Shown here piece after piece: positions 1 through 9,441 of a DNA stretch of 64,000 bases. Below the pieces are notes generated by a model. The model worked only from the letters and a program-made list of their open reading frames with translations. It made no database searches and had not been told where the DNA came from. This DNA comes from Salvia splendens (Eukaryota > Streptophyta > Magnoliopsida > Lamiales > Lamiaceae), in the NCBI RefSeq assembly GCF_004379255.2, contig NC_056052.1:2046001-2110000 (forward strand), given 5' to 3'. Within the stretch, counting starts at the first letter, position 1. Each line of letters begins with the position of its first letter. A program made the position numbers and the translations under genes.

Positions 1-61
1 GAGATGGAATAGACATCTATATTTCTAATTATGTTCTGAATCATACCGTGATGTGCGACAG

Positions 62-1090
62 GACTGGACATGGTCAGTGGGTTGTAACCCATTTTCTGTT
101 ACCTCCGGTGGTGGGCATATTTCCCAGTTCCAGTCTGATACCATTGCTAGGAGCTATATACTCACAACTCTTGAGGAGTCAATACAACTTGTGAATTCAG
201 CAATCAATCTTCTTTTGATGGAGCGTACATGTATCCTTTCTTTGTGGTATCTGTTCTTGGTAATAGCTACATTCATTAAACAACAAACAAACTCAAGAAT
301 CTGTCCCCGAGTGCCTATGTGATTCCTATAGACAAATATATAATAAAAGAACCTAAATTTAAATTAAATATCTAATTCAGGTCCTTCAGGACCATAGATT
401 TGCACTTCATACTAATGCCATGAAATCTGTGGTTTAGTAGTGAAAGTTTGTCACTTTCAAATGTACCTTGAATCTTTGATTGTTGACACTAAATGAGAAA
501 CAGCAGAACACACTTTCAAGCTCTTCCTATCCCAGGAGCGTGAGTTGCTGAACAAGTATAATTATGTCATCAGTCTGTGGAGAAGAGTAAGTGAACAACT
601 GAAATTGCATATATAATGCATCGCCCTGATTAGATCTTTCATCATTATTTTGAATTTCTTTTTGGTTTCTCCTTCAGATTTCGACTGTAACTGGGGAACT
701 ACGTTATGCTGACGCCCTGAGACTGCTTCACACTCTAGAGGATGCAACAAAAGGGTTAGCATATAATTCACTTCTTGACTTTCTGTTATTATTTCTGGTT
801 AAATTAGCACAGATCTGATTGTATAACTTGGCATAGTTTTCTAATTTTTATTTGTCCATGGCTTCAAATAAGGATGACAAGCTTGACATTATAAGTCTAC
901 ATATGTTGTTTTCCACAGATTTGCTGATTACACAAATGCAACTGTTGCGAGTCTCCATCCAATTCACTGCACCAGGCAGAGGAAAGTAGAGGTCGAGTTT
1001 GACATGACTACGATTCCTGCCTTTGGTGTTGTTGGCCTTGTACTGTGGTTTGTATTAAAGCCGAGGAGACCAAAGCCGAAGATCAACTGA
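62..1090 (+). CDS. 3' exons of an unrecognised C-terminally membrane-anchored protein (partial)
   Basis: Four exons fit one reading: about 62-230 after an acceptor ending gcgacag, about 490-586 with donor gtaagt, 678-754 (acceptor ttcag, donor gttagc) and 919-1090 (acceptor ccacag, stop TGA). The protein is open at its N-terminus outside the window. The visible part has helical, leucine-rich stretches (SYILTTLEESIQLVNSAINL, then QERELLNKYNYVISLWRR) that could form a coiled coil. It ends in one hydrophobic segment (TIPAFGVVGLVLWFVL) followed by a basic tail (KPRRPKPKIN), as in a tail-anchored or single-pass membrane protein. I do not recognise the family and assign no function. The exon 1 donor and exon 2 acceptor are the least certain junctions; the last two exons are the firmest. 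Confidence 0.55.
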
Positions 1091-2247
1091 GACGGAGTCG
1101 TTTTGTAGCGATATGCAGGGTTGATTTCGTTTTGAGGATGTCTTGTTATAGATGCTGAGAAACCAAGGGTAGGCATAGACAATTGTCAAAAGAATGAACT
1201 GAAGTATCTCAAATTATAAATATTGTACAAGCATTTTTCCTAAACAATATTTTAAAGAGCTGTAAACCATTGGAGGTGTGTTGAACTCAAGCTTTTATTT
1301 AGCAGATAGATTAAAGGCTCACGAGTTAAAGAGACTTTCCAACCATACGTGTTTATTTGAACGTTCTCATTTTTGTAAAAGTATTTTATGTTAAGAAGTT
1401 GGAGTACTCCCTTTCTCCACGACGATAGTCTCATATACGAATTTTAATACACAATTGTTAATGTATTAAGTATAATGTATCAAAATACAAAAAAAAGAGT
1501 ATAATGGTGAAAAAGAATGCATCTTGTTAAGTGTGTATTTGTGACAAAAAAGTAGAAGAGGAGAAATTAGATTTAATTAATAAATGGTAGAGTGAAAAAG
1601 TAAATATGCCGTTGCTGCAATATTTATATAATTATATGGTTTGTAATGTAAATAATTCTTTATGTAATTTTCACTTGGTCGCATACTAGAATGAAAGGTC
1701 CAAATAAAAAAATTACCTATTGAAATGAGCTGAACTGTATATAAGTTGATAAGTTTCCAATAAATAAAAGAGAGTATAAACAGTTACACATTAAGACTCT
1801 TTAACAATTGCACAACTTGTTTATTTTGTATTCCTACATATTTTCTTCTTAAATGTACTTAATTTATAGTACCACCAAAAAGTGTGAACAGATGGATTAT
1901 CTTTGTTTGAGGCGTTGATTCCAAGTTACTAAGACGTCAAAATCTAATCAGGAAGGCTTCAGCTGTTGTTTACTTTACTCAAACATCCCTTTTAAGTTGA
2001 AAACAACTTACTCATGTCATCCATTGCTGAATTATGAGTGAGTATTCATATTTCAAATCAGTTTTTTTCCAATCCAAACCGATTTGGAAATTGTAAGTTT
2101 TATGAAATTAATCAACAAGAGTCATGAATTGAAATAGTGCCAAATTCTAAAACTAAAATAACGATAGATTAACAATGTCCAAAGCATGACAATACTCTTC
2201 ACATCTCAACTTCAATAGCTTCCAAGTTCCAAGAGATAAGTATTTCC
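1091..2247. other. AT-rich non-coding stretch
   Basis: Probable 3' UTR of the preceding gene, then AT-rich DNA. A short Stowaway-like end (ctccctttctcc) is seen near 1405 without a partner. I see no convincing gene. It ends at the TTA target duplication of the Harbinger element. Confidence 0.5.
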
Positions 2248-2462
2248 TTAGACCATCCACAATGCCGCCCAGCCGACCGCCCAGCCGAGCGCCGGCGCTG
2301 GGCGGTTCGCTGGGCGGTCTATTGCAGTCGCCCAGCGGGCGAATGGAGAGAGAAACCGCGCAGCGCTGGGCGGTGCGCTGGGCGATCCGCTCGGCGCTAT
2401 TGCAGCGCCCGAATCGCCCAGCGCACCGCCTAGCGCGAAATTTAAATTTTTTTTTCCGAAAC

Positions 2463-2560
2463 ACTATATATACGCGCTTTGCTCGTCATTTTCATTCGCA
2501 CCACTTGTTTTAACGAGTACTCTCTCTATCTTAATTTCTGTACAAGAGCAACAACGCGAA
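2463..2560 (+). promoter_or_regulatory. Promoter and 5' leader of Harbinger element 1 (shared with element 2)
   Basis: A TATA motif (actatatatacgcgc) lies about 90 bp before the transposase ATG. The next roughly 80 bp (from cattttcattcgcaccactt to the TCTCTCTAtCTT stretch) is nearly the same as the leader before the SANT-like gene of element 2, on the other strand at about 33862-33966. Confidence 0.75.
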
Positions 2561-3856
2561 ATGAGTAACGCTGGTGGTGGTAGTGGTGGTAGCGGAGGGG
2601 ATGCTGAGGAGTACGAACGTCGAATGGCCGAAGCGTTGGACGCCTATACGACCAACGCGATAAACCAATGGATGGAAAGGGCCTTGCAGCCGGCGATACC
2701 TCGACCTCCCCCAGTGGTCCACCGCCGCAGTGTGATTGATCGGGATCACGTAGCTGCACATCAGCGCCTATACGAAGACTACTTCGCACAGGAGCCTCGG
2801 TTCAACGCCAACCTTTTCAGGCGTCGTTTTAGGATGAGCAGGGACCTGTTTATGCGTATTGTCAACGCTTTGGAGTCTCGATATCTGTATTTCCGCTTCA
2901 GGCACGATGCGGCTGGCAGACCCGGTCACACACCTATTCAAAAGTGCACTGCGGCAATCCGGCAGTTGGCCTACGGAGGCGCGGGAGACATGTGGGACGA
3001 GTATCTCCACATCGGTGAGACGACTGCCCTGCAATGTTTGAAGAATTTCTGTCTGGGAGTGATAGAAGTATTCAGTGATCAGTATCTCCGAACGCCTACC
3101 CCCGAAGACTGCCAAGATCTGTTGCGGATGCACGGGAGTCAGCATGGGTTCCCGGGTATGTTAGGCAGCATAGATTGTATGCATTGGGAGTGGACTGGCT
3201 ACAAGGGAAAGAATCCCACGATGATCCTGGAGGCCGTAGCTGATTACCGGCTTTGGATTTGGCACGCGTATTTTGGGATAGCTGGTTCGAACAACGACCT
3301 CAACTTCCTCAACTCGTCGCCACTTTTCAACGAGCAGTGCCAGGGCGTCGGTCCGGCCATCAGTTTTGTCGCCAACGGCAACCAACATGATATGGGCTAC
3401 TACTTAGCGGATGGGATATACCCTAGGTGGCCCGTCTTTGTTAAGACGATCCGATGCCCAGGAGATGAGAAGAAGGCCTACTTTGCGGCGCGGCAGGAGT
3501 CGGCGCGCAAGGACGTGGAGCGCGCATTTGGTGTGCTCCAATCTCGATGGGCGGCAATTAAGGGTCCAACGCGTTTGTGGAATGTCCAATGCATTGCTGA
3601 TATAATGTACGCATGTATTATCATGCACAACATGATTGTCGAAGATGAAGGTGGCGAACTGACCAATTGGGTCAACGACGATAATGAAGCCGGTCCAAGC
3701 CACGGCGTGGCCGCCCCCAACGTACGGAGTGGGGTACCTCACGATGAAGCCGGCCTCCTACAAGCACATGCCGACATGCGCCAAACGACGGCTCATATTC
3801 GACTCCAAAAGGATTTAATTGAAGAGTTATGGGCGCGGAGGATTGACCGCCGTTAG
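2561..3856 (+). CDS. PIF/Harbinger DDE transposase (plant HARBI1-like nuclease)
   Basis: A single exon of 431 codons. The protein is the DDE nuclease of a PIF/Harbinger transposon, which cuts the element's ends in the nucleus. The N-terminus is a Gly/Ser-rich linker. A helical region around residues 75-110 (LYEDYFAQEPRFNANLFRRR, RMSRDLFMRIV) is typical of plant Harbinger transposases. The catalytic core shows GSIDCMHW (Asp205), GSNNDLNFLN (Asp246) and DVERAFGVLQSRW (Glu320), the expected D-D-E order; the residue assignment is my reading of the family. There is no frameshift or premature stop. In this superfamily the nuclease normally needs a partner SANT/Myb-like protein for nuclear import or DNA binding. 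That gene is missing here but present in element 2. Hosts can domesticate such proteins, but the intact TIRs and target duplication argue for a true transposon gene. Confidence 0.9.
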   Translation: MSNAGGGSGGSGGDAEEYERRMAEALDAYTTNAINQWMERALQPAIPRPPPVVHRRSVIDRDHVAAHQRLYEDYFAQEPRFNANLFRRRFRMSRDLFMRIVNALESRYLYFRFRHDAAGRPGHTPIQKCTAAIRQLAYGGAGDMWDEYLHIGETTALQCLKNFCLGVIEVFSDQYLRTPTPEDCQDLLRMHGSQHGFPGMLGSIDCMHWEWTGYKGKNPTMILEAVADYRLWIWHAYFGIAGSNNDLNFLNSSPLFNEQCQGVGPAISFVANGNQHDMGYYLADGIYPRWPVFVKTIRCPGDEKKAYFAARQESARKDVERAFGVLQSRWAAIKGPTRLWNVQCIADIMYACIIMHNMIVEDEGGELTNWVNDDNEAGPSHGVAAPNVRSGVPHDEAGLLQAHADMRQTTAHIRLQKDLIEELWARRIDRR

Positions 3857-4189
3857 TTTTTTTATTATGTAATTTTTTTAATTAATGTACTTTTTAAATT
3901 TTATTAATATTAGTGAATTTTCTTGTTTTTGTGTCGTAAATTTAATTCTGTATATTGTGTGATTGTTAATTATTTCATTTTGTATATATTTGTTAATAGT
4001 GATGTGGATAGTATGTGGCTAGGCTATGGCTGGGCTATTTCTGGGCTATTTGCTTGTTTTGATGATGTGGCAGGAGGATTTTTAGTGCTGATGATGTGGC
4101 AGTGGCTAGGCTATGGCTGGGCTATTGCTGGGCTATTCCTATTGTGGATGGCCTTACCTACACAAAAAAACAGTGCCATATAAGTAAAG

Positions 4190-4280
4190 TAGATCAATTA
4201 ATTACATAACCCAGAAAATTGTATTTTTTTAAGAGTAGATCAATCAACTAAATAATCCAAAAAATTGTATATTTTTTTAA
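4190..4280. repeat. Imperfect two-copy tandem repeat of about 47 bp
   Basis: Two adjacent copies begin gtagatcaat and end in a T-run followed by aaga (about 4189-4235 and 4236-4283). They abut the left end of the long-TIR element. Confidence 0.6.
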
Positions 4281-5343
4281 GAGTAAAGGAGAAAAATGGT
4301 CCTCAACATATGACGATTTTATGATTTTGGTCCAAAATATTATCTTTTGAATTATTTAGTCCTCCACAATTGAAACGGACAGAATTTAGTCCTTTTTGGA
4401 CGGCACCATTAAAAATTGACAGTAAATGCATGTTTAAGCTATTTTGATGGGATTAGGTAACTAGATGCGTTTTGTTAACTACCAGTACTCCTGTTAAATT
4501 ATTAATTAATCATTTATAAAAAAAAACTCCACGCGGTGGCGGAGAGGCAGCGCACCGCCGCGTTCCCGCGCCATCCCGGCGGCGGGAGGTACTTCTCGTC
4601 GTAGTTCTTATTCGAGAACATGGACGCGATGGAGAACGGCACCGCACCACAGCCCATCGCGTAGAAGCAAGAGGGTTCCAGCGACGGATCTCGACTGAAG
4701 TCTTTCCTGGATCAGAATATTGTGAAATTGAAGTTCAAATCAAAGAACAACACCAAATTAGGATTCGCCGACGGTGTCAAACATAAGAGATTCAATTCCA
4801 AAGCTCAAATCCCGATCGATTACTCAGACATTCTAGATGAAAACACCTCTCACGAGCACGATCTCATGAAAACAGCTGGGTGGTGGTCGTTGCTTGGCTG
4901 GGCAAACTCAGAAGGAAACTTCTTTGCAACCATTGCCTCTCCAAGTTCAATTTGTTGTAAATCTGAGCCATTTTTGAAGGGATTGTTTCATCTCAAGAAC
5001 AAGAAGAAGAAGGTCAAAAGAGAAAACAGACCCATATGCAGATTCACCCTCAGTAATGTATTGTATTTTCTTTCTTCTTTTTTCTGGATTTTTTATATTG
5101 CTTATAATACATGGAGTTTGATGCGTAATTTAGTTTTAAATAAATTAAATATTCTAATTTAAACTCCTAATCCAGTCAACATAGCTTAAACATGCATTGA
5201 CAGTCAATTTTTAACGGTGCCGTCCAAAAAGGACTAAATCCGACCCGTTTTCAATTGTGGAGGACTAAATAATTCAAAAGATAATATTTTGGACCAAAAT
5301 AGTAAAATCGTCATATGTTAAGGACCACTTTTGGCCTTTAGTC
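4281..5343. mobile_element. Mutator-like non-autonomous element with ~180 bp inverted ends
   Basis: The left end (4281 to about 4460) and the right end (about 5166-5343, reversed) are inverted copies with roughly 90% identity by eye. Both hold the blocks aacatatgacgatttta, tggtccaaaatattatctt, ttagtcctttttggacggca and atgcatgtttaagctat. Long inverted ends suggest a Mutator-type element. No 9 bp target duplication was found. The interior is much richer in GC from 4530 to 4720 than its surroundings. It includes a 146-codon plus-strand reading frame (4722-5162) that starts outside but runs into the right inverted repeat. I do not recognise it as a gene. The interior may be captured host sequence, as in Pack-MULEs. 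Confidence 0.7.
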
Positions 5344-5359
5344 TATAATCTATTTACAT

Positions 5360-5523
5360 GGCAAATTAATCAGTTTTTAATTCAGTTGATAAATTATCCC
5401 AAAATTGGGCCCTAAGACTAATAAATTAATTGGCCCACTTCTAGCCTACGTGACTAATTGGGCCGCAAGTACGGCCTGCTTCGACTGGATTTATATCAAG
5501 TCAAAAACACGATCAAGGCAAAA
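5360..5523 (+). repeat. Dispersed repeat, copy 1 (partner at 21060-21210)
   Basis: About 160 bp, including ttaattcagttgataaatta, gggccctaagactaat, gggccgcaagtacggcctgc and atcaagtcaaaaacacgatc, recurs in the same orientation downstream of the intact DUF247 gene. Confidence 0.75.
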
Positions 5524-5649
5524 AAAATTTTAAAAAAATATAATTACGGCAAAGTGGCGGACGAACACAGGAACAAGGGGGTACAGCTGTACCCCCAAAA
5601 TCTTTTAGTTTAATACTATATTGATACCTCAATTCACAGTTTTTGTTAG

Positions 5650-5703
5650 TAGCCCAGTGGTAAGAAGCTCTCTTTTTTCAAACACAGGCCCGGGTTCGAT
5701 CCC
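5650..5703 (+). promoter_or_regulatory. tRNA-like pol III A and B boxes (SINE-like)
   Basis: TAGCCCAGTGG at 5650-5660 fits an A box and GGTTCGATCCC at 5693-5703 fits a B box. They are offset by 43 bases, as in a tRNA gene. No acceptor stem can be drawn, so this is a SINE-like or tRNA-derived segment rather than a tRNA gene. A degenerate relative lies at about 35005-35070 in the second hAT-like element. Confidence 0.6.
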
Positions 5704-6311
5704 TTAAAATGTAAAAGTAATGGCCATTTTTTATATACTTTATTGGCCTCAATCACCACTCTTTCACGATACCCACGGTTCTTTTCAATTTAATTTTATT
5801 ATATGTACTCAATGTCGTTTCAAATTGATTTTGTTTTGATTAATATTTAATTTCTACTACTATTATTTAAGTTTTGTGTAATAAATGTTTATATAGCTAT
5901 CAATTAATTTTATAATATCTTTATTTTTATTTTCATTCTTTTTTAATTTGTCTTGTTAATATTTCAATAAATAGAAAAAGTTTATGTGATTTCAATACTT
6001 ATGAAATAAAATATTAAACAAAAGTAAATTAAAATCATAATATAAAATCTATTATATGTAATGGATGAATTTTAAATCCAATTGTATTCTTAAAGTTTTC
6101 CGTTGGAGACAAAAGATGATTTTTTTAGTAAAGATAACCTACTTTGCAAAAGTTTAAAACAAAATTTGCATATTATAAAAATCTAAAAATATCATTTTAA
6201 ATAGAATAAAGATAACAGACCTTTTAAAGGTTGAAATAATTATTTATAATATAGTAGTAAAAGTCTAAAAACTTTGTTACCGATGATAGAAATCATTCAA
6301 CTAAAAAAGTA

Positions 6312-6561
6312 CCCCTTCGTTTCTTCATAGTTGAGGCAAAACTTTTCGGCACGGAGTTTAAGAAAGTGATGTTGAATGTGTTAAATACATAGATAAAAAA
6401 GTAAGAGAGAGAAAAAAGTAGAGAAAATAAAGTAGAAAGTAAATAAAGTAGAGAGAGTAAAGTAAGAAAGATAAAAAAGTTACTATATAGGGAAATGACT
6501 CAACTATAAGGGAACTTTCCAAAATGGAAAAAATGACTCAACTATGGAGAAAAAGAGGGAG
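6312..6561. mobile_element. Stowaway-like MITE
   Basis: The ends ccccttcgtttcttcatag and, inverted, ctccctctttttctccatag are flanked by TA. It is AT-rich and non-coding, and nested in the hAT-like element. Confidence 0.6.
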
Positions 6562-6733
6562 TAGTAACTTATTAGTATTATTTATAATGAAGGATTTTTT
6601 ATATAAAAAATAAAGACAAAGATTATAATTGTGAAAATATAAGAAATATAATAAAAAGGATTAGTCGATTATATAAATTGCAAGTATAATTTTATTTCGC
6701 ACCCCCATATCGAAAATCCTGGATTCGCCACTG

Positions 6734-7450
6734 ACGGCAATTCAACAACTCTTCTCACTACATCAAATAGCAAAAACAGACACATATTTGTAACAACTTT
6801 GGAATCCAATAATGTAATGCACATCGTAATAAAACAACTAAAGTTCCAGTTTGATTTTGAAATATTACCTGTATTAAAGATTGAAATTAAAAAATGAATT
6901 TTTGTACACTAAGATACACGTTATTATAAATAAATTGGATCCGTTAATTGTGTTTTTATCTTTGACATTAAGCCGCCAACTCACAACGCATGTGCATGGC
7001 CTCGAAGCTAGGAATTTGTAACGAGAGGGGCAAATTTACATATAAAGGAATTTTAAGAATTTGAGGAGGGGCACCTAGTGAGAAATTAAAGAAATAAATT
7101 ATAAAATATACAATATATGCATGAATATGAAAATATGATGTGGGGCAATTGCCCCTCTTTTAATATACATAAATCCGCCCATGGCCTCTTGCAATTCTTA
7201 ACACCAATTTACGCACTTACTAGGCAAATTGGCCAATTATTTATTTCGGTTGACACTGTAAATCGTTTAGCTTATTGACAAATGGATCGGACGTGGTAGA
7301 GGTACTAAATCGTGGAAAATAAAATTGAATATTTTAAAATCTCAATCCGTTGAACAATTCATGAATAAAGTCAGGGAAGGGAACTATGGTAAAAGAGTAA
7401 TACTATGTATAATAGCGCTTTAATTGGTAGTATAAGATTTGAAAATAAAA
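6734..7450. other. Non-coding stretch with a possible small MITE
   Basis: No gene is seen. A segment at about 7010-7185 begins near gaggggcaaatttac and ends gcaattgcccctc, followed by aaatccgcccatgg. This resembles the ends of the hAT-like elements and may be a small decayed MITE. Confidence 0.35.
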
Positions 7451-7452
7451 TA

Positions 7453-7767
7453 CTCTATTCATCCCTAAAAATTTGTCATTTATTACCATTTTTATCCGTC
7501 CCAAAAATTTGTCACCTTCACTTTTACAATTTTTGATAGTGGACCTCGCATTCCAGTAACATATTTCCACCCACATTTTATTAATAAAACTAATATTTAA
7601 AAGTAGAACACACATTTCACTAATTCATTTCCACTCACATTTTATTAATAAAACTAATATATAGAAGTAGGACCCACATTCCATTAATTTTTTCAAGCCA
7701 CTTTTTATTACATTTCTTATAATTCGTGTCGGGTCAAAATGGTGACAAATTATTGGGACAGAGAGAA
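7453..7767. mobile_element. Stowaway-like MITE
   Basis: The ends ctctattcatccctaaaaat and, inverted, ttctctctgtcccaataatt are flanked by TA (7451-7452, 7768-7769). The body holds two copies of a segment with cacattttattaataaaact. Chance reading frames here are ignored. Confidence 0.7.
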
Positions 7768-7975
7768 TATTAAGGATGGATGGTGGGTATGGCTTTCACT
7801 TTTGTAAATGATTTCAGTCTTTGTTTAAGCTAAGCTAATAAATTATTTTACCCACATGTGGTCACAACTTTTATATAAGACCAATGTAGTCGTTCTACTA
7901 AAATGCACTACTACTACTCTACTACTACAAATCTAATTGTGCATATACACACCCATAAACATAGCTTTTGAGTTC

Positions 7976-8821
7976 ATGGCAAAGATAGATGTGGAAATTC
8001 CGGGCACCGTCACTGTCAACGTCGAATCCAGGTGGCGCGTGCTGCACAGAGTGCCGATATACATGCGAATGGACATGAAGCAAATTTACGACCCCCTCGG
8101 CCCGTACCACGACCGCCTGACTCCACAGCTGCAGCTGGTGGAGCCGCTCAAGGAGGAGATACTAGTTCTGTTTTGCGGAAGCGCTGCCCGCAAAAGCTTC
8201 CTTCTGTGCGAGGTCCGCGAGCGGATAGGTGAAATCAGGCATTTCTACGGCGGAGCAGGAGGCAAAGACGACGAAACATTGGCTGAAATGATGCTTCGCG
8301 ACGCCTGCTTCCTCGCATGGATTCTGTAACGAAGAAGACGCAATTTACAAACGAATTAGCCAGCAAGTTCACCAACACTGAGCTCCACCTCCCTTCCTTC
8401 TACTTCACTAGCAATAGCAAAGTATTCTTCTCCAATCTCATTGCTTTTGAGATGTCGCCACAGGCAAATACAGAATATGGCGTGACGTCTTACTTTCATT
8501 TCATGAAAACGCTGATCGACAAGCCTAAAGATGTAAAGGTGCTGCGGAAGAAAGGTATACTCTACAGCCGGTTGGCTAAGGATGAAGAGGTGGTCGAGAT
8601 GTTTAAAAGCATCGATACTTATGGATACTCGAACGATAAGCTTTTATATAACGCGAAGAAAAGTATTGAGGAGCACTACAACAACAAAGCGAGGACGTGG
8701 ATGGCCGACCTCATCAACACCAAGTTTCGGAGCCCATGGAGTGTTATAGCTCTTGCCGCCGCCACTATTCTACTTGGCCTCACTTTTCTACAAACATACT
8801 ACACAATGTTTCCAACCCAAA
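7976..8821 (+). pseudogene. DUF247 pseudogene: internal deletion, then Copia insertion in the last codons
   Basis: The start ATG (MAKIDVEIPG) leads into the DUF247 N-terminal region, with VLHRVPIYMR, PLGPYHDRLTPQLQLVEPLK and a block ending in the family-like MMLRDACFL. The frame then shifts to a stop at 8329. A second frame resumes with the family C-terminus (TELHLPSFYF, FEMSPQANTEY, VLRKKGILYSRLA, RTWMADLINTKFRSPWSVIA) and its final membrane segment. Compared with the intact copy at 19108-20433, about 170 middle residues are missing. The Copia element at 8822-13995 interrupts the last codons; the original end continues at 13996 and stops about 20 bp later. DUF247 proteins are plant membrane-associated proteins of mostly unknown role, though grass members act in self-incompatibility. 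This copy is not expected to be functional. Confidence 0.85.
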
Positions 8822-9351
8822 TGTTGAGAAAACCGGGTAATTTTCTCTCAAATAGTGAAATGAACCGATTCAGTAATTTCAGAGTTAACCCAATGGGGTC
8901 TACTCGATAAAATTACTTCTCCAAATAAATTCTTTGGAAAGACTGGCGAGGACACTGTCCCTCTTAAATACCAGATTCCTAACATAATTTATCAGTCGGT
9001 TTATTTATCACAATATAAAAACACCCAAAAGAACCGCACAAAACACTACTACCAAACCCGCAAATAATATTGAATACAATATCCCAACAGAAAATAAAGC
9101 CAGAAATAAATGCGGAACAAAATAAATAATAAAGAAAGAACACACCCGAAACTTTGATAACGGAGTTCGGCCAAATTGCCTACGTCTCCGAGCACCCTCT
9201 GCAGAGCCCGCTTATATATAGACGGAGAAGAGATTACAAATTTGAGGTATTTTACAAAATGGGGGGTGAGCTCCTTTTATAGGCAGCCACTCCCCCAAAC
9301 TCCCTAATGCCCACAGATGTGGGACAAGAAATTTTGACAAAAATTTCTACA
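8822..9351 (-). repeat. 3' LTR of Copia A
   Basis: 530 bp with TG...CA ends, nearly identical to 13466-13995. A TATA-like tatatata lies near 9214 (tctatatataagc on the minus strand). Confidence 0.95.
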
Positions 9352-9441
9352 AATCTCCACCTTGGCAAAATTTCAAATCCCACCAAACACAAAACTTCTC
9401 CACCCAAACAGACGACTCGCGGTGCTTTCATATTGGCGCAG

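Larger units (their letters stand above)
2251..4153 (+). mobile_element. PIF/Harbinger element 1, transposase-only, with TTA target duplication
   Basis: Terminal inverted repeats GACCATCCACAAT (left) and GGCCATCCACAAT (right, read inward) match at 12 of 13 positions and are flanked by direct TTA copies at 2248-2250 and 4154-4156, the classic Harbinger target duplication. The 1,903 bp element has a GC-rich left end, a TATA box and leader, one long transposase gene, and an AT-rich 3' part. The second Harbinger gene (SANT/Myb-like) is absent. The left 200 bp holds about eight copies of GCCCAGC in either orientation. The right end holds two copies, about 85 bp apart, of a roughly 35 bp repeat (starts near 4017 and 4102). 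The ends look well preserved, so the copy may still be mobilisable. Confidence 0.9.
5552..6733. mobile_element. hAT-like non-autonomous element with ACGGCA target duplication
   Basis: The left end AAGTGGCGGA and right end (read inward) CAGTGGCGAA form a short inverted repeat of the CAGTG type common in plant hAT elements. Direct ACGGCA copies flank it (5546-5551 and 6734-6739). Just inside the ends are gggggtac/tgtaccccc on the left and gcaccccc on the right. The 1.18 kb interior is AT-rich and codes for nothing recognisable. It contains a tRNA-like promoter region at 5650-5703 and a nested Stowaway MITE at 6312-6561. Superfamily assignment is moderate because the observed duplication is 6 bp rather than 8. 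Confidence 0.6.

Noticed and set aside
2153..2513. Reading frames on both strands over the GC-rich left end of Harbinger element 1
   Set aside because: They translate iterated GCCCAGC motifs and the leader and have no family resemblance.
4722..5162. 146-codon frame as a host gene
   Set aside because: It ends inside the right inverted repeat of a Mutator-like element and has no recognised domain.
5650..5703. Functional tRNA gene
   Set aside because: The A and B boxes are good but no acceptor or anticodon stem can be drawn, and a similar segment recurs in another repeat element.
7403..7615. 70-codon minus-strand frame
   Set aside because: It lies in a Stowaway-like MITE, is AT-rich and has no family match.
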